Positions 44,830 to 56,726 of a DNA stretch of 64,000 bases are shown here, one piece after another (the stretch's first letter is position 1; each line of letters starts with the position of its first letter). The notes below the pieces were generated by a model. That model made no database searches. It saw only the letters and a program-made list of their open reading frames with translations, and had not been told where the DNA came from. Origin of the DNA: Linnemannia elongata (Eukaryota; Mortierellomycota; Mortierellomycetes; Mortierellales; Mortierellaceae); NCBI GenBank assembly GCA_036320915.1, contig JAXBDG010000004.1:496001-560000 (forward strand), given 5' to 3'. The position numbers and the translations under genes were made by a program.

Positions 44830-45176
44830 GAAGACACGTCTACAGTATTTGGCGGTGGTCGCTGGACGATGACGTGGACAGTCTTTCGCGGCGCGCACTC
44901 TCACCGAACATTTCACCAAGGTCTGTCGCCGGCCAGAGCTTCTTCTTCTCAGTTAAGGTGTCAAGGAGGATAGGCATCTCGTCGTCGTCGTCATTTAGGA
45001 GAGGGATTGAGACACGCCAAAGAGTGAGCAATGTCGTCAAACTCTGCTGTCTTCTCAGCCTTGATATGGGCCTTGAGGTCATAAACAATGTCGTTCGACG
45101 GAATCTTGATAGAGAATGCGCTGGACGTAGCCTCCCCATCAGCATGATATAATATGTTCATGCGGTTGTCGGTCAT
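44830..45176 (-). pseudogene. Crinkler (CRN) N-terminal domain, broken by two frameshifts
   Basis: Starts at ATG 45176 (MTDNRMNILYHADGE), then SAFSIKIPSNDIVYDLK and AEKTAEFDDIA: a typical CRN ubiquitin-like header. A frameshift near 45030 moves the frame to LTLWRVSIPLLNDDDDE and KKKLWPATDLGEMFG; a second near 44890 moves it to the VHVIVQRPPP end of the header. No C-terminal domain follows. The 3' flank (44690-44780) resembles the 3' flank of the other CRN remnant (36330-36420), so the two loci share a longer ancestral unit. Confidence 0.8.
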
Positions 45177-45916
45177 GGTGTTGCGAAGCATCCGAGGAAA
45201 AGGCAAATGAAAGTGATGTGAAGGATGTAACAAAGATGAAAGGTGTGGTATGATGAAAAAGTAGGGCGAGAAATGAAACGAAAGAAAAATGAACCAAAGA
45301 GAAAAGGGGAATAGTGGCAGAGGCAATGGAGGAGGAGTGTGTAGCGATGACTAAGGCAATGAATGCATGAGAGTGGAGAAGGTCTGAGAGCGAAGACAAA
45401 GAGAGAGAAAGTGAAGGAGCAGTGGCAGAGGAAAGGGAATATCATGACGTCAGTGAAACGCATATTTATGCACTCGATACTTAGTAACAACTCTCTGCCT
45501 ACAGCACGCATTCTCAACACGCTGGGCGAGCGAGCGGAGGACTCCTGGAGCCAGTGGCTTTGCCTCCTGCCATTGCCATGTCAAGATGGCTATTGCTGAG
45601 TAGAGAAGACGTGTCAATTGAATGCCAGACAACTCAATAGGCATAGATGCAGGGTAACCAAGTGTAATTTTTCATCGCCTGGAAAGCGGATTCGGAGATG
45701 GGGGGGAGGGGACGAGGACAAAGATTGCCTGTTGATGATTCAGGCCGAGACTGCATACCCTGGGTAAGTCAAGCACGCAAAGCAAGTACTAATAGCCTCG
45801 CATTATTTTTGTACTCTACAGTAGTAAAGTTGAAAAGACCGACAGGGTCCTTATGAAATACACCTTAGTGCTTCGCCACAAAAAGACAACCTTTCAATTG
45901 CCTTGGCAACAATAAG
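45177..45916. other. Intergenic stretch
   Basis: No gene supported; upstream of the VIT/VWA gene. Confidence 0.35.
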
Positions 45917-45924
45917 TATAAATA
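45917..45924 (+). promoter_or_regulatory. TATA box of the VIT/VWA gene
   Basis: TATAAATA, followed by a pyrimidine-rich leader and a likely leader intron at 46089-46223 (GTACGA...CCAG) before the ATG at 46242. Confidence 0.55.
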
Positions 45925-46241
45925 AGGCGCAGCACATCTAAACTGCTTTCTTTTTCTCTTTCTTTTTACCCACTGCTTCCATCCTCCTTCCTTCATCCTT
46001 CATCCCCTCCTTTCCTCCTCCATCCTCCTCCACCCCCCTCCATCATCTTCTTCGTCTTCAACCTACTCACAGCCAAAGCTATACACAGGTACGAGTTGCA
46101 CGAGGCTTAATTTCACCTTGCTCGCTTTTCTTGGGTCTTTTTTAAAGAGCATAAGACTCTGACGCTCACGCATCGGTTACTCACATCATCTTTGCTTTCG
46201 CTTCTTCTCACACTCGTCACCAGGGTTCAACGAGTTTCGAA

Positions 46242-49200
46242 ATGGCAGTTGTTCTTAATGGCCTCTACACTGTGGAGGTGAACCGGCAGTATCTGCCACT
46301 GGTGAATGTAAAGGCCCACACCACCATCGTGTCCTCGTCCGCAAGCACGCGACTGATGCAGACCTTTGTTAACTCGTCTAATATGCTCCTCCGCGAGCTC
46401 AAGTACTGCTTCCCTCTTTACGAGGGGGTCAGCGTCGTTGCGTTCACGGCCCGCATCGGAGACCGTACCATCATTGGCGAGGTCAAGGAGCGCGAGAAAG
46501 CCAAACTTGACTATAATACTGCCGTGGCGCAGGGTCAGCGCGCAGCCCTGTTTGAACAGTCTCTCGCGGCCTCAGATGTCTTCACCACCAGCATTGGCAA
46601 CGTCCCCGCTGGCGCCACGGTCGATGTCGACATCACCTATGTGGGTGAGCTCAAACACGACGCCGGGGTCGACGGCACCCGCCTCACGATCCCGGCCAGG
46701 GTACTGCCGCGCTATGGCAGCCACATGGTCAGTCTTTTGCCGCTTGCCTCGTCGCTCCCTTCTGGCACAATGGACATTGTCGTCGACGTCACTCTTCCTC
46801 GCCAGAACTCCATCCAAAAGGTTCAGTCGCCTTCCCATCCAATCTCGGTCACGCTCGGCACCACATCCGTCGCACCAAACGCTGAGCCTGCCCTCTCCAA
46901 AGCATCGGCCACGCTTGCTCTTGGTTCCGTCGGACTCGACCAAGATTTTATCCTTCAAATCGTTGCCAAAGACACGGGCGTACCCACCGCCGTACTCGAG
47001 ACCCACCCCACGATCCCCAACCACCGCGCTCTCATGGCTACACTGGTACCCCGTTTTGCTCTACCTCTGGAGCATCCCGAGATTGTCTTCGTCATTGACC
47101 GCAGTGGATCCATGCAGGTGAAACCGATGGAGCTTGCCAAGTCGGCACTCAAAGTCTTCCTCAAGAGTCTACCGGTCGGGGTCAAATTCAACATCTGTTC
47201 CTTTGGCAGCCACCACTCGTTCCTGTGGGAGAGAAGCATGACCTATACTCAAGAGACACTAGAGGAGGCTATGCGGCATGTCAGCGTTATGAGCTCCAAC
47301 TATGGGGGTACCGAGATGCTTCAGCCTCTAAAGAAGACGATCGAGATACGGTTCAATGACATGCCGCTCGAGATCATGCTTTTGACGGACGGTGAGATTT
47401 GGACACAAGACCAGCTGTTCAACTACCTCAACGAACAAGTCGCCGCAGCCACCTCGCCGTTACGTGTCTTCACCCTCGGCGTGGGCAGCGGTGTCTCTCA
47501 TGCCTTGATCGAGGGCGTCGCCAAAGCTGGCAGGGGCTTCTCGCAGGCGGTCAGTGATGGCGAGAAGATGGACGGCAAGATTGTCCGCATGCTCAAGGGT
47601 GCCCTGTCGCCTCACATCACCGACTATACACTCAAGGTCAAGTACACCAGCACTGCTGCCATGGATGGCGAGCAAACTTCGTCTGCCGATGATGAGCTTG
47701 AGCTTGTCGAATGTGTTGAGGAGTATCTCAAGATTGGCGATGGGTCGGGCGCCAAGAACAGGCCAGAGACTCCCAAGAAGTCTATTTCACTCTTTGACAC
47801 TTCGGTGGATCTGGACGGCGACATCTCGATGCACAACGACGCCACAGACTCGACCGGCCAAGGCCGTTACGCACACCTGCCGCCTCTTCCACCGCCAAGG
47901 CTACTGCAGGTCCCAAGTGAGATCCCGCCACTGTATGCTTTCAACCGCACGACGGTCTACCTGCTCATGGGCCCAGAGTGCAGCCATCGGACACCAAAGT
48001 CGGTCATCCTGCGGGGTACATCCAAGCACGGCCCTCTCGAACTCGAGATCCCCATTCAAGTCCTCGAGGAGAAAGGCGAGCTTGTCCATCAGCTGGCGGC
48101 CAAGAAGGCGATCGCCGAGCTTGAGCAAGGCCGTGGCTGGCTTAAGTATGCCCGCGACCGATTCACAGACGAGCGGCTTGATTCAAAATACGAGGGTCGC
48201 TTTGGCGAGATGGTCGAACGCGAGGCTGTCCGTCTCGGGGTCCAGTTCCAGGTCGGCGGCAAGTGGTGCTCGTTTGTTGCCGTCGAGAAGAAGGGTGGGG
48301 ACACTGGAAAGAAGAAGAAACGAGAGAGACAGCAGCAGAAAGCCAAATCAAAGGACAAGGCGACAGAGGATGTGACTGCTGACAAGACAGATGAGAAAAA
48401 AGAAGAGGTCACTCAACCCATGGGTGACCTTGAAGGAGAGTTGGAGTCAGAGTCGGAAGGCGACGATGACTGGGACGAGTGCGATTCCGATCCACCTGCC
48501 TACCTTTGCGAGTCAACCACCACCGTCACAGCCAGCGGATATAACGGTTCGTTTGGTAGGTCCAAGGCGGTAGCAATCGTGCCGCAGAGCTGGAAAAAAA
48601 AGCCGGTCACATTTGCACAGCTCCGACAGGCATGAAGCGAACGAAGCACATCACTGGCAGAATAATCTCTAACAGACGATTTTTTGTATTTCCCTACATC
48701 AACGTTTTCAATCATTACTACAAACATAGGTCACGGGAGCCTCCAAGCCCAACAACAAGCCCTACTCCAAGCCCAACAAGCTCAACTGCATTTGCAGCAG
48801 CAACAATTACTACTACAACAACAACAACAACAACAAGCACAATCAGCACCACCACAACAACAACAACTATGCTCGAATTATTCCGCCGGTTCGGCCACCT
48901 CATATATGCAGAGCTCCCAACATGGAGCTAAATTCTCTGTAACGCGGCCACTCCAAGCTTTGAAAGCGAGGCTGTCCACTTTTGGTTCAACTGGTCAGTC
49001 TCCACCAGCTTCTGAGAGGGACACTGCTGTTGCTGCCCCTGTTTGTCGTCAGCGAGCACCAGGCCCAAACATTACAAGCAACAGCATCTTTAGCTCTGCG
49101 AGCCAGCTACAGCCTGATCTCAACCTGCCAAGCGCTTTTTCTCCAGGGACCCTTGGAGGCTTTGGGAGCACAGCTCCACCCTCGCAGTCAGCTTTTGGAG

Positions 49201-49985
49201 GTTTTGGAAGCACAGCTCCACCCTCGCAGTCAGCTTTTGGAGGTTTTGGAAGCACAGCTCCACCCTCGCAGTCAGCTTTTGGAGGTTTTGGAAGCACAGC
49301 TCCTCCCTCGCAGTCAGCTTCTGGAGGTTTTGGAAGTGCTGCGTCAGCCTCTTCTCAGTCAACTTTTGGAGGCTTTGGAAGCGCCGCTCCATCTTCTCAG
49401 TCAACATCTGGAGGCTTTGGAAGTGCCACTCTATCTGCTCAGTCAAAGAACAGAAGCTTACGCAGCCCAAGGATCGCCAAAGCTTATGGTGACAATTCCG
49501 TCTGTCCTCCACCGCCTCCTGCTCCTTCTTCTGTTGATCCAGCCTTGTCTACATCGTTTGGTAGTGCTGCTGCTCTAAAGTCGAAATTCTCCCTTGATGG
49601 CAAAATCGAGGGTAGACGCTCCTCTCTAACTCGCCCATCCCCTGCCACTCCACCCGCCAAGCAGCTCCCACTGCTCGAGACGCTCATCGACCTGCAGACT
49701 TTCTCCGGATTCTGGGAGGTGACCTCCGAGCTGGCAACTGCTGTGGGCATCTCACTCACATTGCTTAAGACCGAGGGTGCCGCTTTGGGATACAATACGG
49801 ATGAAGAGCTGCGCATTCTCGCAACAGCGCTGGCGATTTCATACTTTGAGAACACACTGGCCAAGGACCGCGACACGTGGGAACTTGTTGTCGACAAGGC
49901 AAAAGGGTGGCTACTCACTGCCTTGCAGGGCAATCAAGACAAGATGGACGAGTTGTTCGTCAAGGCGGCCGGCTTGTTTCCTTGA
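46242..49985 (+). CDS. VIT / von Willebrand factor A domain protein with Q-rich and FG-repeat regions
   Basis: Exon 1 46242-48555 and exon 2 48730-49985 join through GTAGGT...CATAG in phase 1, giving 1,189 aa; without the splice the first frame ends at 48635. Residues about 10-150 form a VIT domain (FPLYEGVSVVAFTARIGDR, EREKAKLDYNTAV). Residues about 280-460 form a VWA domain with a complete-looking MIDAS (VIDRSGS, GGTEM, LLTDGE). A Lys/Glu-rich acidic stretch follows (about 700-760). Exon 2 begins with a Gln-rich run (LQAQQQALLQAQQ), then seven tandem 14-residue FG repeats (GGFGSTAPPSQSAF type), and ends with the short helical domain found at the C-terminus of VIT-VWA proteins (LLETLIDLQTFSGFWE ... 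WLLTAL). Relatives include inter-alpha-trypsin inhibitor heavy chain, VWA5A and PARP4. It lacks a signal peptide, so a cytosolic scaffold role is likely. Confidence 0.88.
49150..49440 (+). repeat. 42-bp tandem repeat encoding FG motifs
   Basis: About seven copies inside exon 2 of the VIT/VWA gene. Copies 1-4 are nearly identical at the nucleotide level (TTTTGGAGGTTTTGGAAGCA type), later ones diverged, showing recent expansion by unequal exchange. Confidence 0.9.
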
Positions 49986-50048
49986 AACTTTGTAGTTTGT
50001 CATTGGATCCTCCGTTCCCCTTCTCATACTTTTATAGTGCAATTGAAT

Positions 50049-50054
50049 AATAAA
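50049..50054 (+). terminator. Poly(A) signal of the VIT/VWA gene
   Basis: AATAAA about 65 bp after the stop codon. Confidence 0.5.
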
Positions 50055-50921
50055 GAGGCCGTTGCTCCCACTTTTTATCTTCCTTTCTATTGGTAGGTGC
50101 GAGTGCCACCGCCAAAGAGATTATTCATGATGAAGGTGGCAGAGCCGTTGAGAGTAAACCTGTATAAGGGTAACAAAGACCCTCTTTGGCATCCGCGGAA
50201 CGAATGAACAGCTCACCTGGACATGGACTACCGTCAGAAAAGAAGATGCCTGCCAGTTTGATACAAACAAGCAGACCGCTTGACGCTGTCTGGTCATTCA
50301 GTTCGAGACGTTGTACAGGCAAGAGGACTACATCATGTGTCTGGAGCCACTGTAAGGGAACTCGGCACTGAGTTGCAGGCACCACTTCCATTCTAAGTGC
50401 TATAACCAGCCACGGTATCGACGCTATCTCAAACTTGATTCAATTAGGAGCTCTACTCACACATGTTTAATTTGTTAATCATCACACCTTTTTTGTTATA
50501 TATACAACTCTTCCTCTTTTTTCTCCTGAGCTAGACTTACTTCTACTGTCAATCAATACTAAGTTGTTGTTGTTGGGTAGAGGGATCCTCGACTAGAAGA
50601 TTAGTCCACTATTGAGACTAATTGAGTATGTCGGATCAAATTAATCAAATCGCTAAAATGATGTCCCTGACTGAGCTGGAATAGTGACACAAAGATGAGA
50701 GAATATTCTCTTGTCACTCCATAAGCCATGATGATCAAGTGTGGACAAGATGGAGTCAACCCCAGACGAAAAGAATAAAAAACAGGTGTAGTTACAAAAA
50801 CATCCTACATAGTATACATGGTAGAGATACATCACCGCCCATCGTTTTATTAAATGCAAGAGTTTGAATGTGCAACGCTATTGGGTCGACAGAAGGGTGT
50901 AAAGGGGGAAGCCTCCTAATA
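50055..50921. other. Intergenic region between convergent genes
   Basis: No gene supported. Confidence 0.35.
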
Positions 50922-53005
50922 TCAAGATTGGGGCGGGTATAGTCCGAATTCGGCCGTGGAAGAAGGTGTTGGAGTGGGCACCTCGATTTCACTAGAATTG
51001 AAGGACTCCTGAGGCGCTACGCTTTGCGAGTCTTGTGGAAATGATTGGACTTGGTGGACGACATTGGCATATGCTGGAGCACTTGGGGATGGCATGCTTT
51101 TACTATCAACTGAACGAGGTGGCGGAGTGAGCTGTGTTGGTTGCCCAGGAGCAGAGTCATCTGTTGCCACCTCCGCGTATTGCTGTTTGGAGTCATTGGA
51201 TTCGGCCGCTGCTGGTTCGCCTACGTACGAGGCGGTCGTAACGTAGGTGGGCCGTGGGTGGTTGGAGAATTGAGACGAATAGAATTGCTCCTGTAGTATC
51301 CGCATCTGATCGTGTAACGCTTGAAACTGCTCCTGGATGTACTGAGGCACAGGGGCGATTGACGCCATGGGAAGTATTTCTGTGGATGATGTTCTTGATC
51401 GATCTGGGTGCGACGAGACCAAGTACTTGCCCTCGAGGTCGTAGGAATTTGCTCCGTCCTTTGGTTCTTGTATCTGAGGGTCGTCCTTGTCGTCGTCAAG
51501 GGTCTGGCTGGGCTGGGACTTTTCGGCATCTGACTCCGCAAGCTCGTCAGCAACTTTTTTCTTGCTCCTGCTGCTTGTCCTTCTTCCCAAAAAAAACGCC
51601 AAAGCCGCAAGTGCGACAGCTCCAAAAGCGATGCCAACAATGCCTCCTTTCGATAAGATGGTCGGCGTCGGCGCTGCTGGAGGTGGTGGTGGATTGGGGT
51701 TGGTGCCATAGGTTTCGGTCACGTTGACTTTGTCGATCGTATGAGTGTATCGCAGCCCGGCGCGGTTACCAAATCCATACATTATTCCTTCCTTCTTGAA
51801 CAATGCAAATGTCGAGCTACTGTTCCCGATCCCATCACCAATGAAAGTAAAGAAATCCATGTTAATAACGTCCGCATCGAATCGCGTCGCTACTCCTGTT
51901 CCGTTCGAATTGTTGGGATCCTTAATTGTCAAGAACATACTCATAGACGAGAAGTCTGAAGTATATCTCTATCAATTGAAGCGGTTAATGGCAGGCGTTA
52001 ATTCAAGAACGAAAACCATTCAAACGTTATCCTAAAGGAACATTACGATTAATTGACTTACTTTCTGTCCACAAAGTAACGTCAAAGAATCGTGGAGGAA
52101 ATATACAAGTGGTGTTGGTGAATTAATGCAGTCAAAAGCCAACGCCGTGTCGTAGCTCTTACTGATTGGTGTCGTTGTGCTGTCGATGGTGGTGTTGAGA
52201 GGGAAGCCCGCGAGGTAGGCTTTTATGGTGAAACCCCCTCCGCCTATAGGAACGTTTCCGTCTCCATAGGTGTAGAGGTGGTCATTTCCGATCGTCAGAG
52301 CTCTTAACGACGCCCCATGGATGGTGGCGTTCTATAGAAAGCAGTGGAGATATGGGTCAGTTGTGTTCAAAAATAAGGCAGTAACAATGAACCAAGCGCA
52401 TTCTCCCAGCGCACACTAACAGGCACCTTACGACCTACCATAACCCGTAGTCCTAGGCCATAAAGGCTCATGGTCGAATCATCCACCGTTGCGAGGTTTA
52501 TGGTATTGTTCGTGTCAGAGATGGACGCGTGGACAAGAACTTTGGTGGTAGCATTGTTGACATATCCTAGAGAATGCCTGTTGAAGCCTCCTGACCAATC
52601 GTACCCTCCAGCAACTGTGATGTTCTGCCATGCGCCCGGCCGTCTATAGTTGAAGCTGTCGTCCATTGATCCGCTAGGGTTGTATCGGATCCCGTAAGGC
52701 TTCTTGATGCTAGAGGTGGAATCACTCAGTGCCCGACCAAACATCGTGAAGACACCTTGGGCGTTGCTGGAGCACGTGTACTCGGAGCCATTGGAAGCGT
52801 AGGGGTATCCTGCCAGTTTCCAGCCCTCAATGAGGGAGACGATCGACCATGTGAGGTCGTCGGGAGCGATTGGATTAGTGTTAGACCTGATAAGGACGAC
52901 GTATTTGGAGTCGCTATCAGTGCTGTAGTCGGGGGCATATGCAAGTCCGTAAAATGTAGTCGAGGCCAGGTCTGTCGTCACGCAAATGAGGTCTAGCCAT
53001 CCCAT
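50922..53005 (-). CDS. Gene B1: single-pass membrane protein of the A/B family
   Basis: Exons 53005-52439, 52331-52062 and 51968-50922 join in phase 0 (GTAGGT..ATAG, GTAAGT..ATAG) to 627 aa. N-terminus MGWLDLICVTTDLASTTFYG; then SNAQGVFTMFGRA, YGIRYNPSGSMD, VLVHASISDTNNTINLATVDD. Exon 2 has NATIHGASLRALTIGNDHLYTYG and SLTLLCGQK. Exon 3 has FALFKKEGIMYGFGN, then a Pro-rich stalk, a membrane segment (ILSKGGIVGIAFGAVALAAL, about residue 375-400), basic RRTSSRSKKK, and a tail of about 210 residues with SYDLEGKY, MASIAPVPQYIQEQFQALHD (short coiled coil) and NHPRPTYVTT. The start is chosen because all copies begin MG-x-(L/I)-D. Function unknown; a cell-surface sensor, adhesin or recognition role is inference. 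Confidence 0.82.
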
Positions 53006-53239
53006 TCTGTGATGTTCTCGTTGTTGGTGATGATGTTCTTCGAAAGAGGTGTTTGAATGAGAGTTGATGAATGAGAGAATGAGTTGGGGGGTCGGAGTGA
53101 AAAACGAAAAGAAAACAAAGGTACCAGCCAAGTGACAAGAGAGAGAGAGGGAGAGAGGGTAAGCCTGGAAAGAAAGAGGTGTGAGTGGGAGAGGAGAAGC
53201 GGCATGTCTCTTTGTTCGTAATTTAGTTTTTTTTTTCCA

Positions 53240-53268
53240 TATCCAACAGACAAAGAGCCCATACCATG
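53240..53268 (-). promoter_or_regulatory. Conserved upstream motif of gene B1
   Basis: On the minus strand TATGGGCTC...GTTGGATATGGAAA, about 240 bp before the B1 start, closely matching the motif upstream of A1. Confidence 0.5.
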
Positions 53269-53866
53269 TAAACAATGTTTTGTATCTTTCTCGTTCTTGT
53301 TCCTCCTGTCAAAGGAGGAAGAAAAAAAGAGCACTAGTGATGGGAATGCCTTGTCCATGTCCGACTGATTGCATGGCATTCAAGCAAACACAGATTGCTA
53401 CTTCCTTTGCTCTTGTCGCAACCACAAAAACTTTCTTGTTTTTGGTTTGCACCCTCCTCTTCATGTTCTTCGCGAATCGCCCTCCATCCTCTGCTACCAA
53501 TCCACAGTAAGATATGGGGAGGAGCCATGTTCTACTCCATAATCAGACATATGTTCACTGTTGAGAATATCCGAATGTTGATTTTGATCAAAGCGCTTCA
53601 GTGATGCTCCTGACTGAGTTTAAATAATTGGGCATAAGAGAAAAAAAAACGCTCTTGCGTTAGGTTGTTCTACGTTGGACAAGGTTGCGCCGTTGAGGAG
53701 CGCCGTTCACCCAAGAGCCGTTGACATTGAATTTGTTCGGAGAAGATTATCAGGTATCAAACATTCTGGAAAAATTTTATTTTTTTTATTTATTCCATGC
53801 AAGAGAGTGAATGAGTACAGTATGTGTGTCATTGGATTTTCATTAGGGTATAAGAGGGTTCTAATC
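53269..53866. other. Intergenic region B1-B2
   Basis: No gene supported; ORFs overlapping the B1 upstream motif are discussed in the findings. Confidence 0.35.
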
Positions 53867-55957
53867 TCAGGGCTTAGCCTGGTTTTGTGAGTAGTCGAGG
53901 GCGGAAGGAGCTACTGGTGCGGATGGTACATATATGCTTTCACTAGATTCGGTAAATCCCTGAGGTGCAACTTCTGGTTCTGGAGAGTCCTGCGAAGACG
54001 ACGGCTGTGCATCGAGAGTGGAGAAGGCTGGCGCGCTAGGAGAATGCATGACTTTGCTTTCGCCAGAATGAGTAGGTGGAGCAGGTGATATCAGTTGCCA
54101 GGGCCTCGTCCGTTTGGCATTTTCTAAACTGCTTCTTGTATCTCGTTCTGGAATGGTGGGTGACGGTAATGTGGGTTTTCCTTCATAGGAGATACTCGTG
54201 GAATCGTCGGGCTGAGACTGACTTGAGATCTGAGCAGCTCGTATCTCCGCCTGCACTTGTCTCATCTGCTCCTGTAGCACCTCCAATTGCTCCAGCAGGT
54301 GTTCAGGTATGGGTGTGATAGGCGCCATGAGCAATATGTCCGTCGATCCTGGCTGCTGGTCTCGATAGATGCTGCAGGGGTACTTTCCTTCGAGATAGGA
54401 ATAATTACGCCTGCTTATATCGTCCGTCGTTTTGGAGGTTACACTCTTGTCATCATCATCCGCAGAAGCGAACTGGTCTCTGGCATCATCAGTTTTGGTG
54501 TTGTCGTCCTTGTTCTTGTGCATAATGCTCCTTCTCACCAATAGAAAGACCACTCCTGCGAGAATGAACACAACCCCAGCAACAATGCCGATGATGAGTC
54601 CTGTTGACAGCGGTGCCGACGAGACTGGCGATACAATCCTTGTCATTATTACGTTCGGATCTACGCCAAAAGGATCTGCAACGCTGACTGAATTGACCAT
54701 ACGGGTGTACCGAAAGCGATTATCGTTGCCAAAGGTATACATCGCCCCTTTCTTCTTGATCAACGCATACGACCAAAAATCCGTGCTGTTCCCCATGGGA
54801 GTAAAGGAGTCCATATTGACGACGTCGGCGTCAAAGTATTCTGGCCAGTCCACGTAGCGACCGCTATCGGGATTTTTGACAGTGTATAAGACACATGGCA
54901 AAGACGCTGATCTCTATCATTTGAAGCGAGAGAAATATGAGGGTGTCAGTTTGGAGTGATAGAAGGACACAATAAGTGTACCTTAAAACGCCGTGTAATT
55001 AAATATTCGTACCTCTAGTCCACAGAGCAGTGACAAGGTGTCCTTGACGTAGTAAACAATTGGCGTTGGATAATTGTAACAGCTGTAAGTGATGTTGGAC
55101 GTGTAGCCTCTACTGACAGGTGTCGTAGGGCCGAGGGTCGTGAGAGGGAAGGCTGAGAGTACGAATGGGTCTGTCCAAGTATCGCCCTGGCCGTAGGTGT
55201 ACAGATGGTCATTGTCTATCCAGAGTGCCTGCAAAGAACTGCCATGAATTGAGGCGTTCTGTTGAAAACAATGAAGGGATGGGTCAGCTGTGCATAAATT
55301 GTGATTCAATATTGTGATTCAATTTTGAGCAATGATCACTATCAAGCAGCAAAAAAAGGTACGAATGAAAAGTTGCAAGCTTACCATTGCCCACTTCGCT
55401 GTCGTTGTGAGGGACTTTGTGGACTCATTCATCGTCGCAAAGTTGATGGTGTCGTTCTTATCGGAGATGGACGCATGGACAAGGACTTTGGTAGTACCAC
55501 TGTTAACATACCCCAGATAACGTCTGTTGAACGTTCCTGACCAATTGTGTTCGCCGTTGATGGTGATGTTCATCCAGCCACCTGGTCGTGTAAAGTTGAA
55601 GCGAGCATCCATCGATCCATTGGGGTCGTATCGAATCCCATAAGGCATCCTGTCCTTAGAACTAGGGGAACTGCTCATAGCTCGACCAAACAGCGTGAAA
55701 ACACCCTGCGCGCTGGCAGTGCACGAGAAATCGACATTGTTGGCAGGATTGGGGTCTCCCGCTAGTAGTGAGCTATCGAGAACGGACACCACAGACCAAG
55801 CTAGTTGGGTTGGATCGGTCGGCCTAGTATTTGTGTTGACGAGAACGGCGTATTTGGTTTTAGTGCTGTCGAAGTTGTAGCCATCGGCGTATGCGAGACC
55901 GTAGAACTTTGTACGGTCCGGGTCAGTTGCCACGCAAACGAGGTCCAGGACTCCCAT
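53867..55957 (-). CDS. Gene B2: single-pass membrane protein of the A/B family
   Basis: Exons 55957-55385, 55258-55013 and 54913-53867, all phase 0 (GTAAGC..ACAG, GTACGA..ATAG), give 621 aa. N-terminus MGVLDLVCVATDPDRTKFYG; ASAQGVFTLFGRA; YGIRYDPNGSMDARFNF; VLVHASISDKNDTINFATM. Exon 2: NASIHGSSLQALWIDNDHLYTYG. Exon 3 ectodomain end ALIKKKGAMYTFGND, membrane segment STGLIIGIVAGVVFILAGVV (about 375-400), basic RRSIMHKNK, then YSYLEGKYP, MAPITPIPEHLLEQLEVLQE (coiled coil continuing EQMRQVQAEIRAAQ). The tail HPRPN motif is degenerate here (SSQSQPDD). Confidence 0.82.
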
Positions 55958-56726
55958 ACTGATGCTGATGATGTTCCTTTGAAGAGAATGTCGAATGTCA
56001 GTGTTGTGAATGAGGGCGAACGAATGAGAAGGTTGTGTGTGAATGAAAGAAGCACGTCCTTGGAAAAAAAGGCGGAGGGCATTGGGAAAGATGAGAGAAA
56101 AAAATAAGAATAAAGGGAGCAAAAAGGTGGGTAGAGCAGAGAATCGGACAGTGATAAAGTGGTAATGAAGGAGTAAAGTACCGCACAGTGCAGAGAAGGA
56201 GACGCTCCCGTTTTCATCCAATTTACTTCGAGTTTTTTCCTCGGCCGAGAGCCCAAATGCAAGGTTTAGATGGGAAGGCTTGACCTGCCATCCCTTCTTG
56301 ATGTAGTTTTCTCTTTCTTCTTGTCTTTCCCTCTCTGCCACATCGAGCTATCAAGGAGGAGTGATTTTCGACGCGAAGATCTGCCTGCTGGGAGACTAAC
56401 AGAGTGTGCACCGATAAAAGAACCGTGAGAGCTCCACTTATCACGACATTAAACATATTCATGTCTGAGCCTAAAAAAGGAAAAAGAAACGAATAGAAAT
56501 CAGGTCATGGACTCTTGACCCATCTTTGATACCACCCGAGAACTTGTTGTTCTTTATGGAACAGAGTACCAAGAGACAAAACGTTTCATTGTCCTCGTAC
56601 AGCTAGAGAAGCTCATGATACAAGATGGCTGATAACATAAGGGCACTGGTTTTGACGCAGACGAAGTCATGATCTAGGAGTGTGGGTGTCCTTTAGTTGA
56701 TGTTATGGTACAAGGGGTACCTATTC
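55958..56726. other. Intergenic region B2-B3
   Basis: Contains the weaker B2 upstream motif (about 56225-56255). A short ORF with a hydrophobic start at 56462-56223 (minus) is not supported. Confidence 0.35.

Noticed and set aside
52993..53379. Coding exon upstream of B1 suggested by the MGSLSVGYGKK reading
   Set aside because: Kept only as a finding: the conservation across copies is short and no splice joining it to the gene body in frame was established.
56223..56462. Short minus-strand ORF with hydrophobic N-terminus upstream of B2
   Set aside because: Overlaps the B2 upstream motif, has no cysteine pattern or homologue in the other upstream regions; likely chance.
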